From Sesamum alatum (taxonomy: Eukaryota > Streptophyta > Magnoliopsida > Lamiales > Pedaliaceae): 64,000 nt of DNA. Below the pieces are notes generated by a model. The model worked only from the letters and a program-made list of their open reading frames with translations. It had not been told where the DNA came from and made no database searches. The position numbers and the translations under genes were made by a program. This document shows, one piece after another, positions 30,925 through 44,430 of the stretch (position 1 is its first letter; each line of letters begins with the position of its first letter). The stretch spans positions 36,211,966 to 36,275,965 of the forward strand of contig JACGWO010000001.1 in NCBI GenBank assembly GCA_034509735.1. Direction: 5' to 3'.

Positions 30925-31967
30925 TCTCCATCGTGGGCTCCGTCCAACGGGCCTCTTCTTGCGCCTCCATCGCCATGGAAATGCTTCCTTACAATTTATT
31001 ACAAAAATAAATCCTCACCAACCTAACTACACTCATTACAACTCAAATAAGAAACCCCAATCAGAAGTTGGGGGAGTACAAAAAGAGGGAGAAAGCAAGC
31101 CTTATTATTTCAAGGCTAAAAACGAGAGAGAGAAAGAGAATAATAAAACAAAGAGGCACGCAGGCCTCACCTAACAAAAATTAAACCATACATAAGGGCC
31201 ATGGACTTTGTGATCATCCCCATTGTTTATCCAATAAACAATTAATAAATATTTATATCAAATATAAACATGCCCAACAAATAAATACATCCAATGCATT
31301 TATAAAAATGATATCCAATATCATAAAACAACAACATAATTATATGCAGAAATATATATATTAATAATGCAATTAAAAATGGATATCAAGTATCATACAT
31401 CCAATGTACCAAAAAATATTTTTTTTGTTTGGAAATCATTTTTCAAAATAATCTAAGACACAATTTAATTTTAGAAAAATCCAATTTAACTAAAATTAAA
31501 ATTAGCCAAAATAAATCATTTCAGAAAATATGCAGAAATGTGGAAAATCCAATTTTCCGGGTAAAAACGGCAAAAATGGCCCAGCCGTTCGAAACCGGCC
31601 GGCCGGCAGCACTGTCGGCCACGCGCGCGCGTGCAGGCCCCCCTGCCTGCAGGCCCCGCGCGCAGCGCTGTGCGGGCGCGCGGCACTGTGCGGCCGGCAG
31701 CTGCTGTCGGCTGCACTGTTGTGAACCCAAAGTTTTTTTTTTATTAAATATCTGCATTAAAACTGAAACTAAAACATGCATATACAGAAAATCTAATTTT
31801 CAAAAATGCATGGATATCCATAATTAAAAGCAAAATTAACACATATTCTTCTAAACACATAATCATGCTTAAAACCGTAAAACATTCTTTCCAAAAGCAA
31901 ACTAAACATGTTGAACATGCTCATCACATAAAAACATGTAATTCCTAAAGCCACAACACTGAACCGG
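30925..31967 (-). other. B1 leader, primer-proximal part
   Basis: Contains, in element order, the poly-A and GC-rich tract (31575-31743), AT-rich sequence with ATGCAT-type palindromes, the stem arm at 31203-31219, and the pyrimidine/purine block that also occurs in the D leader. No convincing gene. Confidence 0.75.
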
Positions 31968-31979
31968 GCTCTGATACCA
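31968..31979 (-). other. B1 primer-binding site
   Basis: GCTCTGATACCA on the plus strand, the same initiator tRNA-Met site as family A, here one base from the LTR start at 31981. Confidence 0.93.
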
Positions 31980-31980
31980 A

Positions 31981-32595
31981 TGAAAGAATCGGTACGGCCC
32001 GGGAACGCGGCGGAAGCGTAAAATAAAAGAAATTTCAAAACGATTTCAAAGGGGTGTTCCCTTTGAATTCCCGGACGTTCGGTGTATTCAAAAGCATAAT
32101 AACATACATAAAAATATGCTTGAACATGTGGCTAGAGGAGGAAACAAAAAGGTACAATAATTTAAATAGAAGCATACCTTTTCGTTTCACATGTACAACG
32201 ACAACAAGCTTTGATTCTCTTTTCGTTCCTTTTGGGTTCACCTTAGGATTCAAATTAGAACCCCTCTAATTTGTCCACACCACAACAATGGAAGAAAATC
32301 TACATCTACTGCTAGGTAGAAGCTAGATCAAGGAAGAAACGAAAAAACGTATTACACTATTGATTAGTGTATACGTATTTTTCATGTTCTCATCTTGAAT
32401 CCAATTCAAAGAGAGCTAAAAAGGAGAAAAAGCTGGAAATTTTCGTGGCTTGTGTGCTAGGGGGTGCATGTTAGGGAGATCGAAAGTGTATACATGTGTT
32501 GTGTAGTTGTATGTAGTTTCCAAAACCACCTACACACTAATGCACAACTTGTGCTCAACCTCCAACCATGTTAGCACAATATGTGGACCACCTAG
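31981..32595 (-). repeat. B1 5' LTR, left piece
   Basis: Matches the first 615 bp of the B1 3' LTR (10813-11427) closely. It is broken after ACCACCTAG by A5; the last five bases CCTAG are the A5 target duplication. It resumes at 59621. Confidence 0.93.
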
Positions 32596-34770
32596 TGTTA
32601 GAATAGGTGACCAGAAAACCAATAGGTTTGGCAATTTGTAACCTATTCGACAACTTGATGTAGATGTAATATTATTATGTGATGAATAAGATGAGTGTTC
32701 GTCACCAATGGTACCTTCTTTGTTGCGCTCATCTTACATTTGTTAAAATGGTGTTTAACTTATACCACAACAAAACCCACAGACCATGGATAACAACTCG
32801 TGCAGTTGGGCCACGCATTGGATGGTGGTCATGAGACCAACTGATTAAGAGTTGGGTCTGAAACGTTCAAAGTCGAGGACCTCGAGACAGGGCATCGAGT
32901 CCTATTGAGACTTGCGTCAAGAGTCGTGTTCATTAGATGAGTGCCGCGTTTCATCGACGACAGGCGTCGGACGCCTACACGATCTTGATGGGTTGGTCGA
33001 CTGGGGTCGAGCTGACTAGACTGACTCGCGGGGATCATCATATGAAGCCTTGGAGGCTTGGTCGGTATGATTGGTTTTCCCCAGTTTTGTTAGTACAGAA
33101 GTAATCCTCAGACTTGAGAGATCATGGCAGTCGTGTGCACATGACGGTTGTATCTTGGATCTGGCGAGAGGTAATCATTCTGTAAGATGCTTATCATAAG
33201 CCTTGTCCAGTGAAGTCGGAATGTGTAGCAAGGACGGTGGATTCCAAGAAGAGGATCCGTCCCCTGTTAGTATGTGATAGAGGTATCTCCTATGCACTAG
33301 GAGACATGTTCATGCTGTTTACAGCTGTGGCCACAGTGGTTGGTCGAACAGGGAATGGTTTCCTATGTCGATGCAATAAAGCATACGTGGTCTCGAGTAT
33401 TAAGCATAGATGCCTAGTCAAGGATGGGAACCGACGCCCAATTCCATACCCTAGACCAAGGATGGGAGACGGTAGATGGAAGGATCGTACCAGTACAGAC
33501 CGTTGCTAGACAGACACCCATGGTAACGGGCCCTTGTGGGACACGGGCCCAAGTCTAGTTGAGGGTGAACCTAAAAGGTCACACACAAATCACCGAGGAG
33601 GTTGAGAGATCGACTTGGAGTCAATCTCGAAGGATAAAATAAGTAATTAGATTACTTAAGGGAAAGTCCATTGGATGGACGGGCCGATATTGTATTGGGC
33701 TTTCGTTTAATCGGTAAATAGAATTTTCGATTAAATATGGAAAGTTGAGACGTTGAGACGTTGGATCTTTTAATTGGATTAAAAGATCAACGAGAATAAT
33801 TTAAATGGACATTAAATTGGATTTAATTTTGGGTTCGTCATAATTGGATTACGATAAAACCCGGTCCGTTAAATTATACCCGAGAGGAGAAATAATTCCT
33901 ATTTTAGAAAAGGGAGAAGTTGGACTTCTTCCCTTAATTAAACATGGTCGACATGCTCCCTTGGAGGAAGCAAAATCAGCCATGTTTCATGCTAGGTGGT
34001 ATGTTGACTTGTCTCTTTTGGAAAGAGACAAATCAACTCCAATCAAGCTCTTTCCTTTTGGTATGATTTGACTATACCATAAATTTTGGTAGGCTTGATT
34101 GAAGAATTGATGGTGATTGATTAGAATGAACCTAGACATCCTTGGATGAACCTAGACACATTCCAATAATCACATTAATTATGTATATATATTAGAATAT
34201 ACAACACCAAGTATAAGTGATTCATAATTCATCTTTTTTTAGGAAAAAGAGAAGAAAAAAACCCCTCTCCTCTCTCTCAACTCTCGGCCCTCTCTCCCTC
34301 TCTCACACTTGTGTTCTTCACTTGATTTTGAATCAAGAAGAAGAACAAAGTAAGTTTAAGAGAGCACTAATTCATAGTGTTCCTCTCTTAAACTGATTCC
34401 TTCCTAAACCCGTTCTTCTCTAGCAAGAAGAACGTGTGTTTCTTCCGGTGTGGTGTGGATCACCTTTGGAGAATCCATACGTTGGATTTTGTGAGCATTC
34501 CGGAAAAAGGAACAACGCAAGTAGCCAGGAGCATACGCTAGACAACCAAAGGTAACAGTTTATTACGCTTTGATTGATTATATAATTTTTCTATGCCCTA
34601 TGTGTTTAATATTCATTTCCAATATTTACACATTCTATATCGAACGCCCGGTTGAGCACCCAAGGGTACACCCCTTGGGATTCGTATATTTGAATTTGAT
34701 TTAAATTTACGCACCTTTTCTCGCTTTCTCGCTTCCACTCGCGCTCCCGGGCGGATCCGCTTGTCCTTCA
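32596..34770 (+). repeat. A5 5' LTR
   Basis: A 2175-bp LTR, TGTTAGAATAGG to CCTTCA. It lacks about 45 bp of the U3 module around 33495, where GTACCAGTACAG runs straight into ACCGTTGCTAGACAG. Confidence 0.95.
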
Positions 34771-34772
34771 AG

Positions 34773-34784
34773 TGGTATCAGAGC
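34773..34784 (+). other. A5 primer-binding site
   Basis: TGGTATCAGAGC, two bases after the LTR terminus. Confidence 0.95.
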
Positions 34785-36598
34785 CCGGTTCGATGTAAGG
34801 GGCATAGATCTATGTGTTTGGCATGATCTACTTGCTTTTAAATGCCTTTATTGGCATGTTAGATTGTATAAATATATGAGTAATATGATAATTCAATTGT
34901 TTGGATTTAATGGACTTTTGCCATGCTTTATTTTGTTAGATTGGATCTAAAATTGCATGCTTATTTTCAGAATAATATTACTGTTATTATGCTGAAACAG
35001 TTTTAGAAAAAAAAAAAAAATTTGGTTCGGACGGCAGTGGCCGCGCGCAGGCACCTGCCTGCGCGCGCCATGCGCACGGGCGCGCGCGCGCGCGCAGGGC
35101 GCGGAGGCTTGCCTCCTGCGCGCGTGCGCTACCCTGTGCGCGCGCGCGGGCGGCCGGCACAACGGCTGGGCCGTTTTGCGCCGTTTTTTCGACGTTTTCC
35201 GGAAAATTTGATTTTTCTGTATTTTCTGCACAATATTCTGAAAATATATTAATTTTGCATTTTTGATTTTGGATAATTGGATTATTCCTTGAGTTAAATT
35301 TGCTTAAGTAATTTGGGATTAATACATGCATTGGATGCATTATTTTTAAAAATGTCTATTAAATTTGAAATTTGAATTTTGCATATTATTTATATGTTTA
35401 TACTTTTGTGATGTTGGACATCACTTTGGTCTTTGGAATACCCATTGGTATTTATGCATGATTATTTTGAATAATTATGTTATGTGTGTTGATGGAATCA
35501 ACATGGGATGATCACAAGAGCCCTAGACCTTATGTATGGATGAATGTATGATCATTTATTTTCTGTTGGGTGGGGCCTGCGTGCCTCTTATTTTTGGGAC
35601 TATCATCTCCCATTTTTTCAGCCTCATGATGTTAAGGCTTGTTTTCATTATTACCAATGTATTACTTTCAGTTGTACTGAGAGTAGATATGATTGGTGAG
35701 GTTTTAATCATAACAAAAAATTGGAGTCGGAGACCCCAAGGAGGAGCATCAAGGCGTGAAACAAGAAGCACTTCAAGGCCCATTGGAATGACAATGGGTT
35801 TATTATTATTGTAATAATTTAGGACCACCCTAGACAGACCATAGACTCACTGCGGGCTCAGTGGGTCGCATAGGTTGGGCTTGTGATCATCCTAACAGGG
35901 GTATGCTATGTTTTCTGCATGCGGCGTATTTATTTATCGCTTTAAATATTGGATTATTTATGCATGCTAAAACACAATAATGTGATGAGGTCTCGGTCAT
36001 ACACAAACTCTCATTTGGTTGGACCAAATTAAATATTAGGCCCAAAACGGACTTGGATCAAAATGGTATTTTGGTCTGTCCGAGCCTTCCATCCACAGCA
36101 ATGTGGTGAGGAAGCTACCACTACCCAAGTGTGGTCTCACGAGTCGTGGCACACTTGGACTAGGGGAAAGCTGCACCATTGTTGTGAACAAAAAGACTGC
36201 GCTCGCTGTTTCCCTATCTCATGAGTCGTGGGGGGCGACAGTTTGAGGCATGATTTGGTTTATGGGTTGGGCCCAACACTGAGTAACATGGTTCGCTTGG
36301 AGTCCTCGGAACCATGTGGATAGGTGAGGGAAAATATCTTGGGAATCTCATTGGATGAGAATGATATTGGATATCTCCCACGAGGTCTTCTTCATGTGAA
36401 TCGTAAAAGCGGGGCATGGAGATTACGCTTGTGGATCCCAAGCCCACTAGGAAATGGTCTCCCGAAATTCCGCTTGAGAGTGGTGGACTTTCTTATAAAT
36501 AGTAGGAGGGTTAAAGACTAAAAGACCAAGTCTTCAACTTGAACAATAATATTACCATCATCAACTAATTTCTACTTTACATTTTCATTAATGTAGAT
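34785..36598 (+). other. A5 leader
   Basis: Standard A leader: short poly-A (about 35007-35020), GC tract to 35175, palindromes, stem arms at 35506-35523 and 35877-35892, and the CGGGCT hairpin between them. No coding frame. Confidence 0.85.
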
Positions 36599-36626
36599 AT
36601 GTCTAAGAACCCGTTCACCATGATTC
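36599..36626 (+). pseudogene. A5 gag, first nine codons
   Basis: ATG at 36599 begins MSKNPFTMI, matching the A4 gag start except for one residue. The frame is then cut exactly at the end of the A3 LTR. The remainder of gag and the protease are absent; pol resumes at 55176. Confidence 0.9.
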
Positions 36627-38856
36627 TGAAGGACAAGCAGATCCGCCCGGGAGCGCGATCGGAAGCGAGAAAGGCGAGAAATTGCGTAAATTTAAATCAA
36701 ATTCAAAATACGCGAATCCCAAGGGGTGTATCCTTGGGTGCTCAACCGGGCATTCGATGTAGGATGTGTAAATATTAAAACATATATTTAAACACATAGG
36801 GCATAGATATACAAATGAAATCAATCAAAGCGTAAGAAACCGTTACCTTTGATTGTTTAACGTATGCTCCCAGCTACTAGCGTTGTTCCTTCTCCGGAAT
36901 GCTCACGAAACCCAAACGTATGGATTCTCCAAAGGGGATCCACACCACACCAGAAGAAACACACGTTCTTCTTGCTAGAAAAGAACGGGTTTAGGAAGAA
37001 ATCGGTTTAAGAGAACAACACTATGAATTAGTGTTCTCTTAAACTTACTTTGTTCTTCTTCTTGATTCAAAATCAAGTGAAGAACACAAGTGTAAGAGAG
37101 GGAGGGAGCACGAAATTTTGAGAGAGAGGAGAGGATTTTTGTCTTCTCTTTTTCCTAGAAAAAGATGAATAATGAATCACTTATGCTTGGTGTTGTATAT
37201 TCTGATATATATACATAATTAATGTGATTATTGGAATGTGTCTAGATTCATCCAAGGATGTCTAGATTCATTCCAATTAATCACCATCAATTCTTCAATC
37301 AAGCCTACCAAAATTTATGGTATGATCAAATCATACCAAAAGGGAAGAGCTTGATTGGAGTTGATTTGTCTCTTTCCAAAAAGAGACAAGTCAACATACC
37401 ACCTAGCATGCAACATGGCTGATTTTGCTTCCTCCAAGGGAGCATGTCGGCTATGTTTAATTAAGGGAAGAAGTCCAACTTCTTCCTATTCCAAATTAGG
37501 AATTATTTCTCCTCTCGGGTATAATTTAACGGGCCGGGTTTTATCGTAATCCAATTACGAAGATCCCAATATTAAATCCAATTTAATGTCCACTTAAATT
37601 ATTCCCGTTGATCTTTTAATCCAATTAAAAGATCCAACGTCTCAACGTCTCAACTTTCCATATTTAATCGAAAATCCAATTTACCGATTAAATGAAAGCC
37701 CGATACAATATCGGCCCGTCCATCCAATGGACTTTCCCTACAAGTAATCCAATTACTTATTTTATCCTTCGAGATTGACTCCAAGTCAATCTCTCAACCT
37801 CCTCGGTGATTTGTGTGTGACCCTTTAGGTTCACCCTCAGCTAGACTTGGGCCCGTGTCCCACAAGGGCCCGTTACCATGGGTGGCCGTCTAGCAACGGT
37901 CCATGGCACTAGAGATTAGGTGAATTGGCGTGAACATTTAGGCGCCGATTCCGTACGGGTACGATCCTTCCGTCTACCGTCTCCTGGCCTTAGTCTAGGG
38001 TATGGAATTGGGCGTCGGCTCCCATCCTTGACTAGGCATCTATGCTTAATACTCGAGACCACGTATGCTTCATTGCGTCGACACAGGGAACCATTCCTTA
38101 TCCGACCAACCACTGTGGCCACAGCTTCAAACAGCATGAACGTGTCTCCGAGTGCATAGGAGATACCTCTGTCACATACTGACAGGGGACGGATCCTCTT
38201 CTTTGAATCCACCGTCGTCGCTACACATTCTGACTGCACTGGACAAGGCTTATGATAATCATCTTACAGAATGATTACCTCTCGCCAGATCCAAGATACA
38301 GTTGTCCTGTGCACGCGACTGCCATGATCCCTCAAGTCTGAGGATTACTCCCATACTATCGGAACCGGGGAAAACCAATCATACCGACCAAGCCTCCAAG
38401 GCTTCCATATCATGATCCCCGCGAGTCAGTGCAGTCGGCTCGACCCCAGTCGACCAACCCATCAAGATCGTGTAGGCGTCCCACGCCTGTCGCCGATGAA
38501 ACACGGCACTCATCCAATGAACACGACTCTTGACGCAAGTCTCAATAGGACTCTCGATGCCCTGTCTCGAGGTCCTCGACTTGGAACGTTTCAGACCCAA
38601 CTCTTAATCAGTTGGTTTCATGACCACCATCCAATGCGTGGCCCAACTGCACGAGTTGTTATCCATGGTCTGTGGGCTTTGTTGCGATATAAGTTAAACA
38701 CCATTTTAACAAATGTAAGATGAGCGCAACAAAGAAGGTACCATTGGTGATGAACACTCATCTTATTCATCACATAATAATATTACATTCACATCAAGTT
38801 GTCGGATAGGTTACAAATTGCCAAACCTATTGGCTTTCTGGTCACCTATTCCAACA
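36627..38856 (-). repeat. A3 3' LTR
   Basis: A complete 2230-bp A-type LTR, followed by the polypurine complement ATCTCCCACTTGACC at 38857. Confidence 0.95.
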
Positions 38857-38880
38857 ATCTCCCACTTGACCTAAAGCCAA

Positions 38881-39987
38881 TCACCCATTGACCTCAAACC
38901 TCTTATTCAGATGGTGAGTATGGGCAACTTGCGACATGGGCTTAGCAAGTGGATCTGCTATGTTTTCTGCGGAGCTGACTCGGTCCAAACGAACGTCACT
39001 CCTGCTATCCATCTCTCTACGTAGATGGTAGCGTCTAAGAATATGCTTGGATCGTGATGAGATCTCGGTTCCTTTGCTAGCGCTATCGTCCCGTTGTTAT
39101 CATAAAATATAATTACAGGCTTAGCAATGCTAGGTACTACATCCAACCCTTGGATGTAGCTCATCAACCAAACCACTCTTTAGCAGCTTCCAAAGCCGCT
39201 ATGTATTCAAAACTCTATGGTGGAGTCCGCCGTGGTAGCCTGCTTGGAACCCTTCCAAGTAACCACGCCACCATTTAGTCTAAATACAAAACCAGACTGA
39301 GACTTGGCATCATAGTCATCCGACTGGAAGCTAGCATCGCTATAGCCTTCCAGTATCAACTCTCCACCACCGTAGATCAAGAACATGTCCTTAGTCCTTT
39401 TTCAGGTACTTTTGGATAGTCTTGACTGCACTCCAGTGTGCCTTCCCGGCACACGACTGATATCGACTAGTTACGCTCAAAGCGAAAGCCACATCAAGTC
39501 TAGTACACTGAACAACATACTGTATGCTGCCTACAGCTGAAGCATAGGGATGTCCAACATCCGTTTAAGTTCCTCATCAATCTTAGGAGACTGCTTCTTG
39601 GATAACTTAATTTCATGCCTCATATACGAGGACTGGGCCATTCCTAACATCCTTCTAGATCTATCCCTGTAGATCTTGATGCCAAGGATGTAGGATGCCT
39701 CGCCCATATCCTTCATGGAGAATTGCGTTGACAACCAAGCTTTAGTGGTACCCAACATCTTAGCGTCATTCCCAATGAGCAAGATGTCATCCACGTAAAG
39801 CACCAGAAACGCAACTGAGCTCCCACTGATCTTCTTGTATACACAAGGATCGGACTCGTTCTTGATGAAATCATATCCCCGTATGACTTCATCAAAACGT
39901 ATGTTCCAGCTTCGGGTTTAACCCCTTTTGGTGGATCTGCTAGGGTCCAAACCTTGTTTGTACCCATCGAGTCCATCTCGGATTTCA
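38881..39987 (-). pseudogene. A3 RNase H and reverse transcriptase, cut by A4
   Basis: C-terminal end of the A3 polyprotein on the minus strand, from the stop at 38881 to the A4 insertion in the AMKSEMDSM segment. RNase H has the A-family indels (the missing base is at 39049-39059), but CAG is kept at 39240-39242 where A1, A2 and A4 have an amber codon. Reverse transcriptase keeps YVDDILLIGND, while the core is missing: ADPPKGVKP is joined to EAGTYV at 39913/39914, which shifts the frame. A second loss removes the ERKVLKRFKM-type segment near 39622. The frame continues at 49894. Confidence 0.9.
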
Positions 39988-42218
39988 TGAAGGACAAGCG
40001 GATCCGCCCAGGAGCGCGAGCGGAAGCGAGAAAGCGTGGAAAGTGCGTAAATTTAAATAAAATTCAAAATACGCGAATCCCAAGGGGTGTACCCTTGGGT
40101 GCTCAACCGGGCGTTCGATGTAGGATGTGTAAATATTAAAACATATATTTAAACACATAGGGCATAGATATATAAATGGAATCAATCAAAGCGTAATAAA
40201 CCGTTACCTTTGATTGTTTAGCGTATGCTCCCGGCTACTAGCGTTGTTCCTTCTCCGGAATGCTCACGAAATCCAAACGTATGGATTCTCCAAAGGTGAT
40301 CCACACCACACCGGAAGAAACACACGTTCTTCTTACTAGAAAAGAACGGGTTTAGGAAGGAATCGGTTTAAGAGAAGAACACTATGAATTAGTGTTCTCT
40401 TAAACTTACTTTGTTCTTCTTCTTGATTCAAAATCAAGTGAAGAACACAAGTGTAAGAGAGGGAGGGAGCACGAAAATTGAGAGAGAGGAGAGGATTTTT
40501 GTCTTCTCTTTTTTTTTCCTAGAAAAAGATGAATAATGAATCACTTATGCTAGGTGTTGTATATTCTAATATATATACATAATTCATGTGATTATTGGAA
40601 TGTGTCTAGGTTCATCCAAGGATGTCTAGATTCATTCCAATCAATCACCATCAATTCTTCAATCAAGCCTACCAAAATATATGGTATGATCAAATCATAC
40701 CAAAAAGGGAAGAGCTTGATTGGAGTTGATTTGTCTCTTTCCAAAAGAGACAAGTCAACATACCACCTAGCATGAAACATGGCTGATTTTGCTTCCTCCA
40801 AGGGAGCATGTCGGCTATGTTTAATTAAGGAAAGAAGTCCAACTTCTTCCTATTCCAAATTAGGAATTATTTCTCCTCTCGGGTATAATTTAACGGACCG
40901 GGTTTTATCGTAATCCAATTACGACGAACTCAATATTAAATCCAATTTAATGTCACTTAAATTATTCCCGTTGATCTTTTAATCCAATTAAAAGACCCAA
41001 CGTCTCAACATCTCAACTTTCCATATTTAATCGAAAATCCAATTTACCGATTAAATGAAAGCCCGATACAATATCGGCCCGTCCATCCAATGGACTTTCC
41101 CTTAAGTAATCCAATTACTTATTTTATCCTTCGAGATTGACTCCAAGTCGATCTCTCAACCTCCTCGGTGATTTTGTGTGTGACCCTTTAGGTTCACCCT
41201 CAGCTAGACTTGGGCCCGTGTCCCACAAGGGCCCGTTACCATGGGTGGCCGTCTAGCAACGGTCCATGGCACTAGAGACTAGGTGAATTGGCGTGAACAT
41301 TTAGGCGCCGATTCCGTACGGGTACGATCCTTCCGTCTACCGTCTCCCGGCCTTAGTCTAGGGTATGGAATTGGGCGTCGGTTCCAATCCTTGACTAGGC
41401 ATCTATGCTTAATACTCGAGACCACGTATGCTTCATTGCGTCGACACAGGAAACCATTCCCTGTTCGACCAACCACTGTGGCCACAGCTTCAAACAGCAT
41501 GAACGTGTCTCCGAGTGCATAGGAGATACCTCTGTCACATACTGACAGGGGACGGATCCTCTTCTTGGAATCCACCGTCCTCGCTACACGTTCCGACTGC
41601 ACTGGACAAGGCTTATAATGATCATCTTACAGAATGATCACCTCTCGCCAGATCCAAGATACAGCCGTCCTGTGCACGTGACTGCCATGATTCCTCAAGT
41701 CTGAGGATTACTCCCGTACTATCGGAACCGGGGAATCCAATCATACCGACCAAGCCTCCAAGGCTTCCATATGATGATCCCCGCGAGTCAGTCCAGTCGG
41801 CTCGACCCCAGTCGACCAACCCATCAAGACCGTGTAGGCGTCCCACGCCTGTCGCCGATGAAACACGGCACTCATCCAATGAACACGACTCTTGATGCAA
41901 GTCTCAATAGGACTCTCGATGCCCTGTCTCGAGGTCCTCGACTTGGAACATTTCAGACCCAACTCTTAATCAGTTGGTTTCATGACCACCATCCAATGCG
42001 TGGCCCAACTGCACGAGTTGTTATCCATGGTCTGTGGGCTTTGTTGCAATATAAGTTAAACGCCGTTTTAACAAATGTAAAGTGAGCACAACAAAGTAGG
42101 TACCAATAGTGACGAACACTCACTTTATTTATCACATAATAATATTACATTCACATCAAGTTGTCGGATAGGTTACAAATTGCCAAACCTATTGGCTTTC
42201 TGGTCACCTATTCCAACA
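39988..42218 (-). repeat. A4 3' LTR
   Basis: A complete 2231-bp LTR. A4-specific variants, such as CAATATAAGTTAAACGCCG and a GTAAAGTGAGCAC stretch near 42045-42090, are shared with the 5' LTR at 47663-49893. Confidence 0.96.
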
Positions 42219-42242
42219 ATCTCCCACTTGACCTAAAGCCAA

Positions 42243-44430
42243 TCACCCATTGACCTCGAACCTCTTATTCAGATGGTGAGTATGGGCAACTTGCGACATG
42301 GGCTTAGCAAGTGGATCTGCTATGTTTTCTGCGGAGCTGACTCGGTCCAACCGAACGTCAGTCCTGCTATCCATCTCTCTAATTAGATGGTAGCGTCTAA
42401 GAATATGCTTGGATCGTGATGAGGTCTCGATTCCTTTGCTAGCGCTATTGCCCCGTTGTTATCATGAAAGATAATTACAGGCTTAGCAATGCTAGGTACT
42501 ACATCCAACCCTTGGATGTAGCTCATCAACCAAACCACTCCTTAGCAGCTTCCAAAGCCGCTATGTATTCAAAACTCTATGGTGGAGTCCACCGTGGTAG
42601 CCTACTTGGAACCCTTCCAAGTAACCACGCCACCATTAAGTCTGAATACAAAACCATACTGAGACTTGGCATCATCGGCATCCGACTGGAAGTTAGCGTC
42701 GCTATAGCCTTCCAGTATCAACTCTCCACCGCCGTAGTTCAAGAACATGTCCTTAGTCCTTTTCAGGTACTTTAGGATAGTCTTGACTGCACTCCAGTGT
42801 GCCTCCCCGGCACACGACTGATATCGGCTAGTTACGCTCAAAGCAAAAGCCACATCAGGTCTAGTGCTCTGACAGCATACTGTATGCTGCCTACGGCTGA
42901 AGCATAGGGGATGTCCAACATCCTTTTAAGCTCCTCGTCAGTCTTAGGAGACTGCTTCTTGGATAACTTAATCCCATGCCTCATAGGAAGGAATCCTCGT
43001 TTTGAGTTCTCCATCTTGAATCTCTTCAAGACTTTCTCAATGTACGAGGATCGGGCCATTCCTAACATCCTTCTAGATCCATCCCTGTAGATCTTGATGC
43101 CAAGGATGTAGGATGCCTTGCCCATGTCCTTCATGGAGAATTGCGCTGACAACCAAGCTTTAGTGGTACCAACATCTTAGCATCATTCCCAATGAGCAAG
43201 ATGTCATCCACGTAAAGCACCAAAAACGCAACTGAGCTCCCACTGATCTTCTTGTATACACAAGGATCGGACTCGTTCTTGATGAAATCATATCCCCGTA
43301 TGACTTCATCAGAACGTATGTTCCAGCTTCGGGTTTAACCCCTTTTGGTGGATCTGCTAGGGTCCAAACCTTGTTTGTACCCATCGAGTCCATCTCGGAT
43401 TTCATGGCCTCAAGCCACTTGTCCGAATCGATGTCCGACATTGCTTCTCCGTACGTCTTTGGATCATTATCCAACTGACCGGTCAGGCCCAGAAATCCAT
43501 ACCTATCAGGTTCATGGGATACTCTGGCCGACCTACGGAGGACTGGAACAATATCAGTGGGAACCACTGGCTCAGATGTCACTGCCGCCTCATGGGGTAC
43601 CTCACTTGATTCCTCAAGGAGTACCTCATCGCGTCGACTATCCGATGGAAAACCTTTTTCCAAGAACACTGCGTTTCGCGAGACAAAAACCTTTTGCTCG
43701 GAGGGATCATAGAAATAATACCCCGCAGTTTCTTTTGGATAGCCGATAAACCTGCATAAACTAGACCTCGAGTCCAGTTTATATCCCACTAATCTCTTGA
43801 CATATGCGGAGCAACCCCACACTTTCAAGTATTTGTAGGAGGCCGGCTTGCCATGCCACATCTCATATGGCGTCTGGGATACCCTTTTAGATGGCGCCAA
43901 GTTCAAAACTTTGGCCGCCGTCTCAAGAGCGTATCCCCAGAAGGAAAGGGGTAGTTCGGTAAAACTCATCATGGATCGGACCATGTCCAACAAGGTCCGA
44001 TTCCTCCTTTCAGACACACCATTAAGCTGCGGTGTTCCAGGAGGGGTCCACTGAGAGAGAATCCCATTCTCTTTTAAATAATCAGTAAACTCACCACTCA
44101 AATACTCTCCACCTCGGTCCGACCGAAGGGCTTTGATCTTTCGACCGGTTTGGTTCTCTACTTCAAGTCTGTATCCTTTAAACCTTCCAAAGGCTTCAGA
44201 CTTGTACCTCATCAGGTAAACATAACCATACCGTGAGTGATCATCGGTAAAGGTTATAAAGTACGAGTACCCACCTCTAGCCTGCGTATTTAGTGGACCA
44301 CAGACATCTGTATGGATCAAATCCAACAGACCACTGGCTAGCGTACTTTGTCCAACAAAGGGTTTCTTGGTCATCTTTCCCTTTAGACAGGATTCGCAGG
44401 TCGGTAGGTTGTCCAAATCGTCTATTTCTA
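42243..44430 (-). pseudogene. A4 integrase, deleted reverse transcriptase and RNase H
   Basis: One frame from 44416 to 43160 covers integrase. CESCLKGK, the first Asp in HTDVCGP, the second in RSDRGGEY and Glu in SERRNRTLL are all present, so the D,D,E triad is intact. It continues through the linker to ADPPKGVKP, where 340 nt are gone (junction 43330/43331) and EAGTYVLMKS follows out of frame. The lost part includes the motif-A aspartate; YVDD survives in another frame. A further missing base near 43170 and the three family-wide RNase H indels follow, plus an amber codon at 42602-42604. Reverse transcriptase and RNase H cannot be functional. Confidence 0.92.

Noticed and set aside
37916..38239. 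A 107-codon open frame in the sense orientation of the A LTR U3, seen in most LTR copies (for example 14326-14649, 41279-41602, 48954-49277, 58018-58341).
   Set aside because: It begins with GTG rather than ATG, has no recognisable domain, and the copies are too similar for shared openness to count as selection. It overlaps the conserved U3 module and palindromes, which better explain the conservation.
41771..42085. ATG-initiated frame of about 104 codons antisense to the A LTR, repeated in several LTRs (14819, 25392, 49446).
   Set aside because: It is antisense to the element, is disrupted in other copies, has no domain, and follows from LTR similarity.
43160..44416. Annotating the A4 integrase frame as an autonomous gene.
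   Set aside because: It lacks its own start, is offset by one base from gag-protease, and runs into the RT deletion. It is part of a broken polyprotein.
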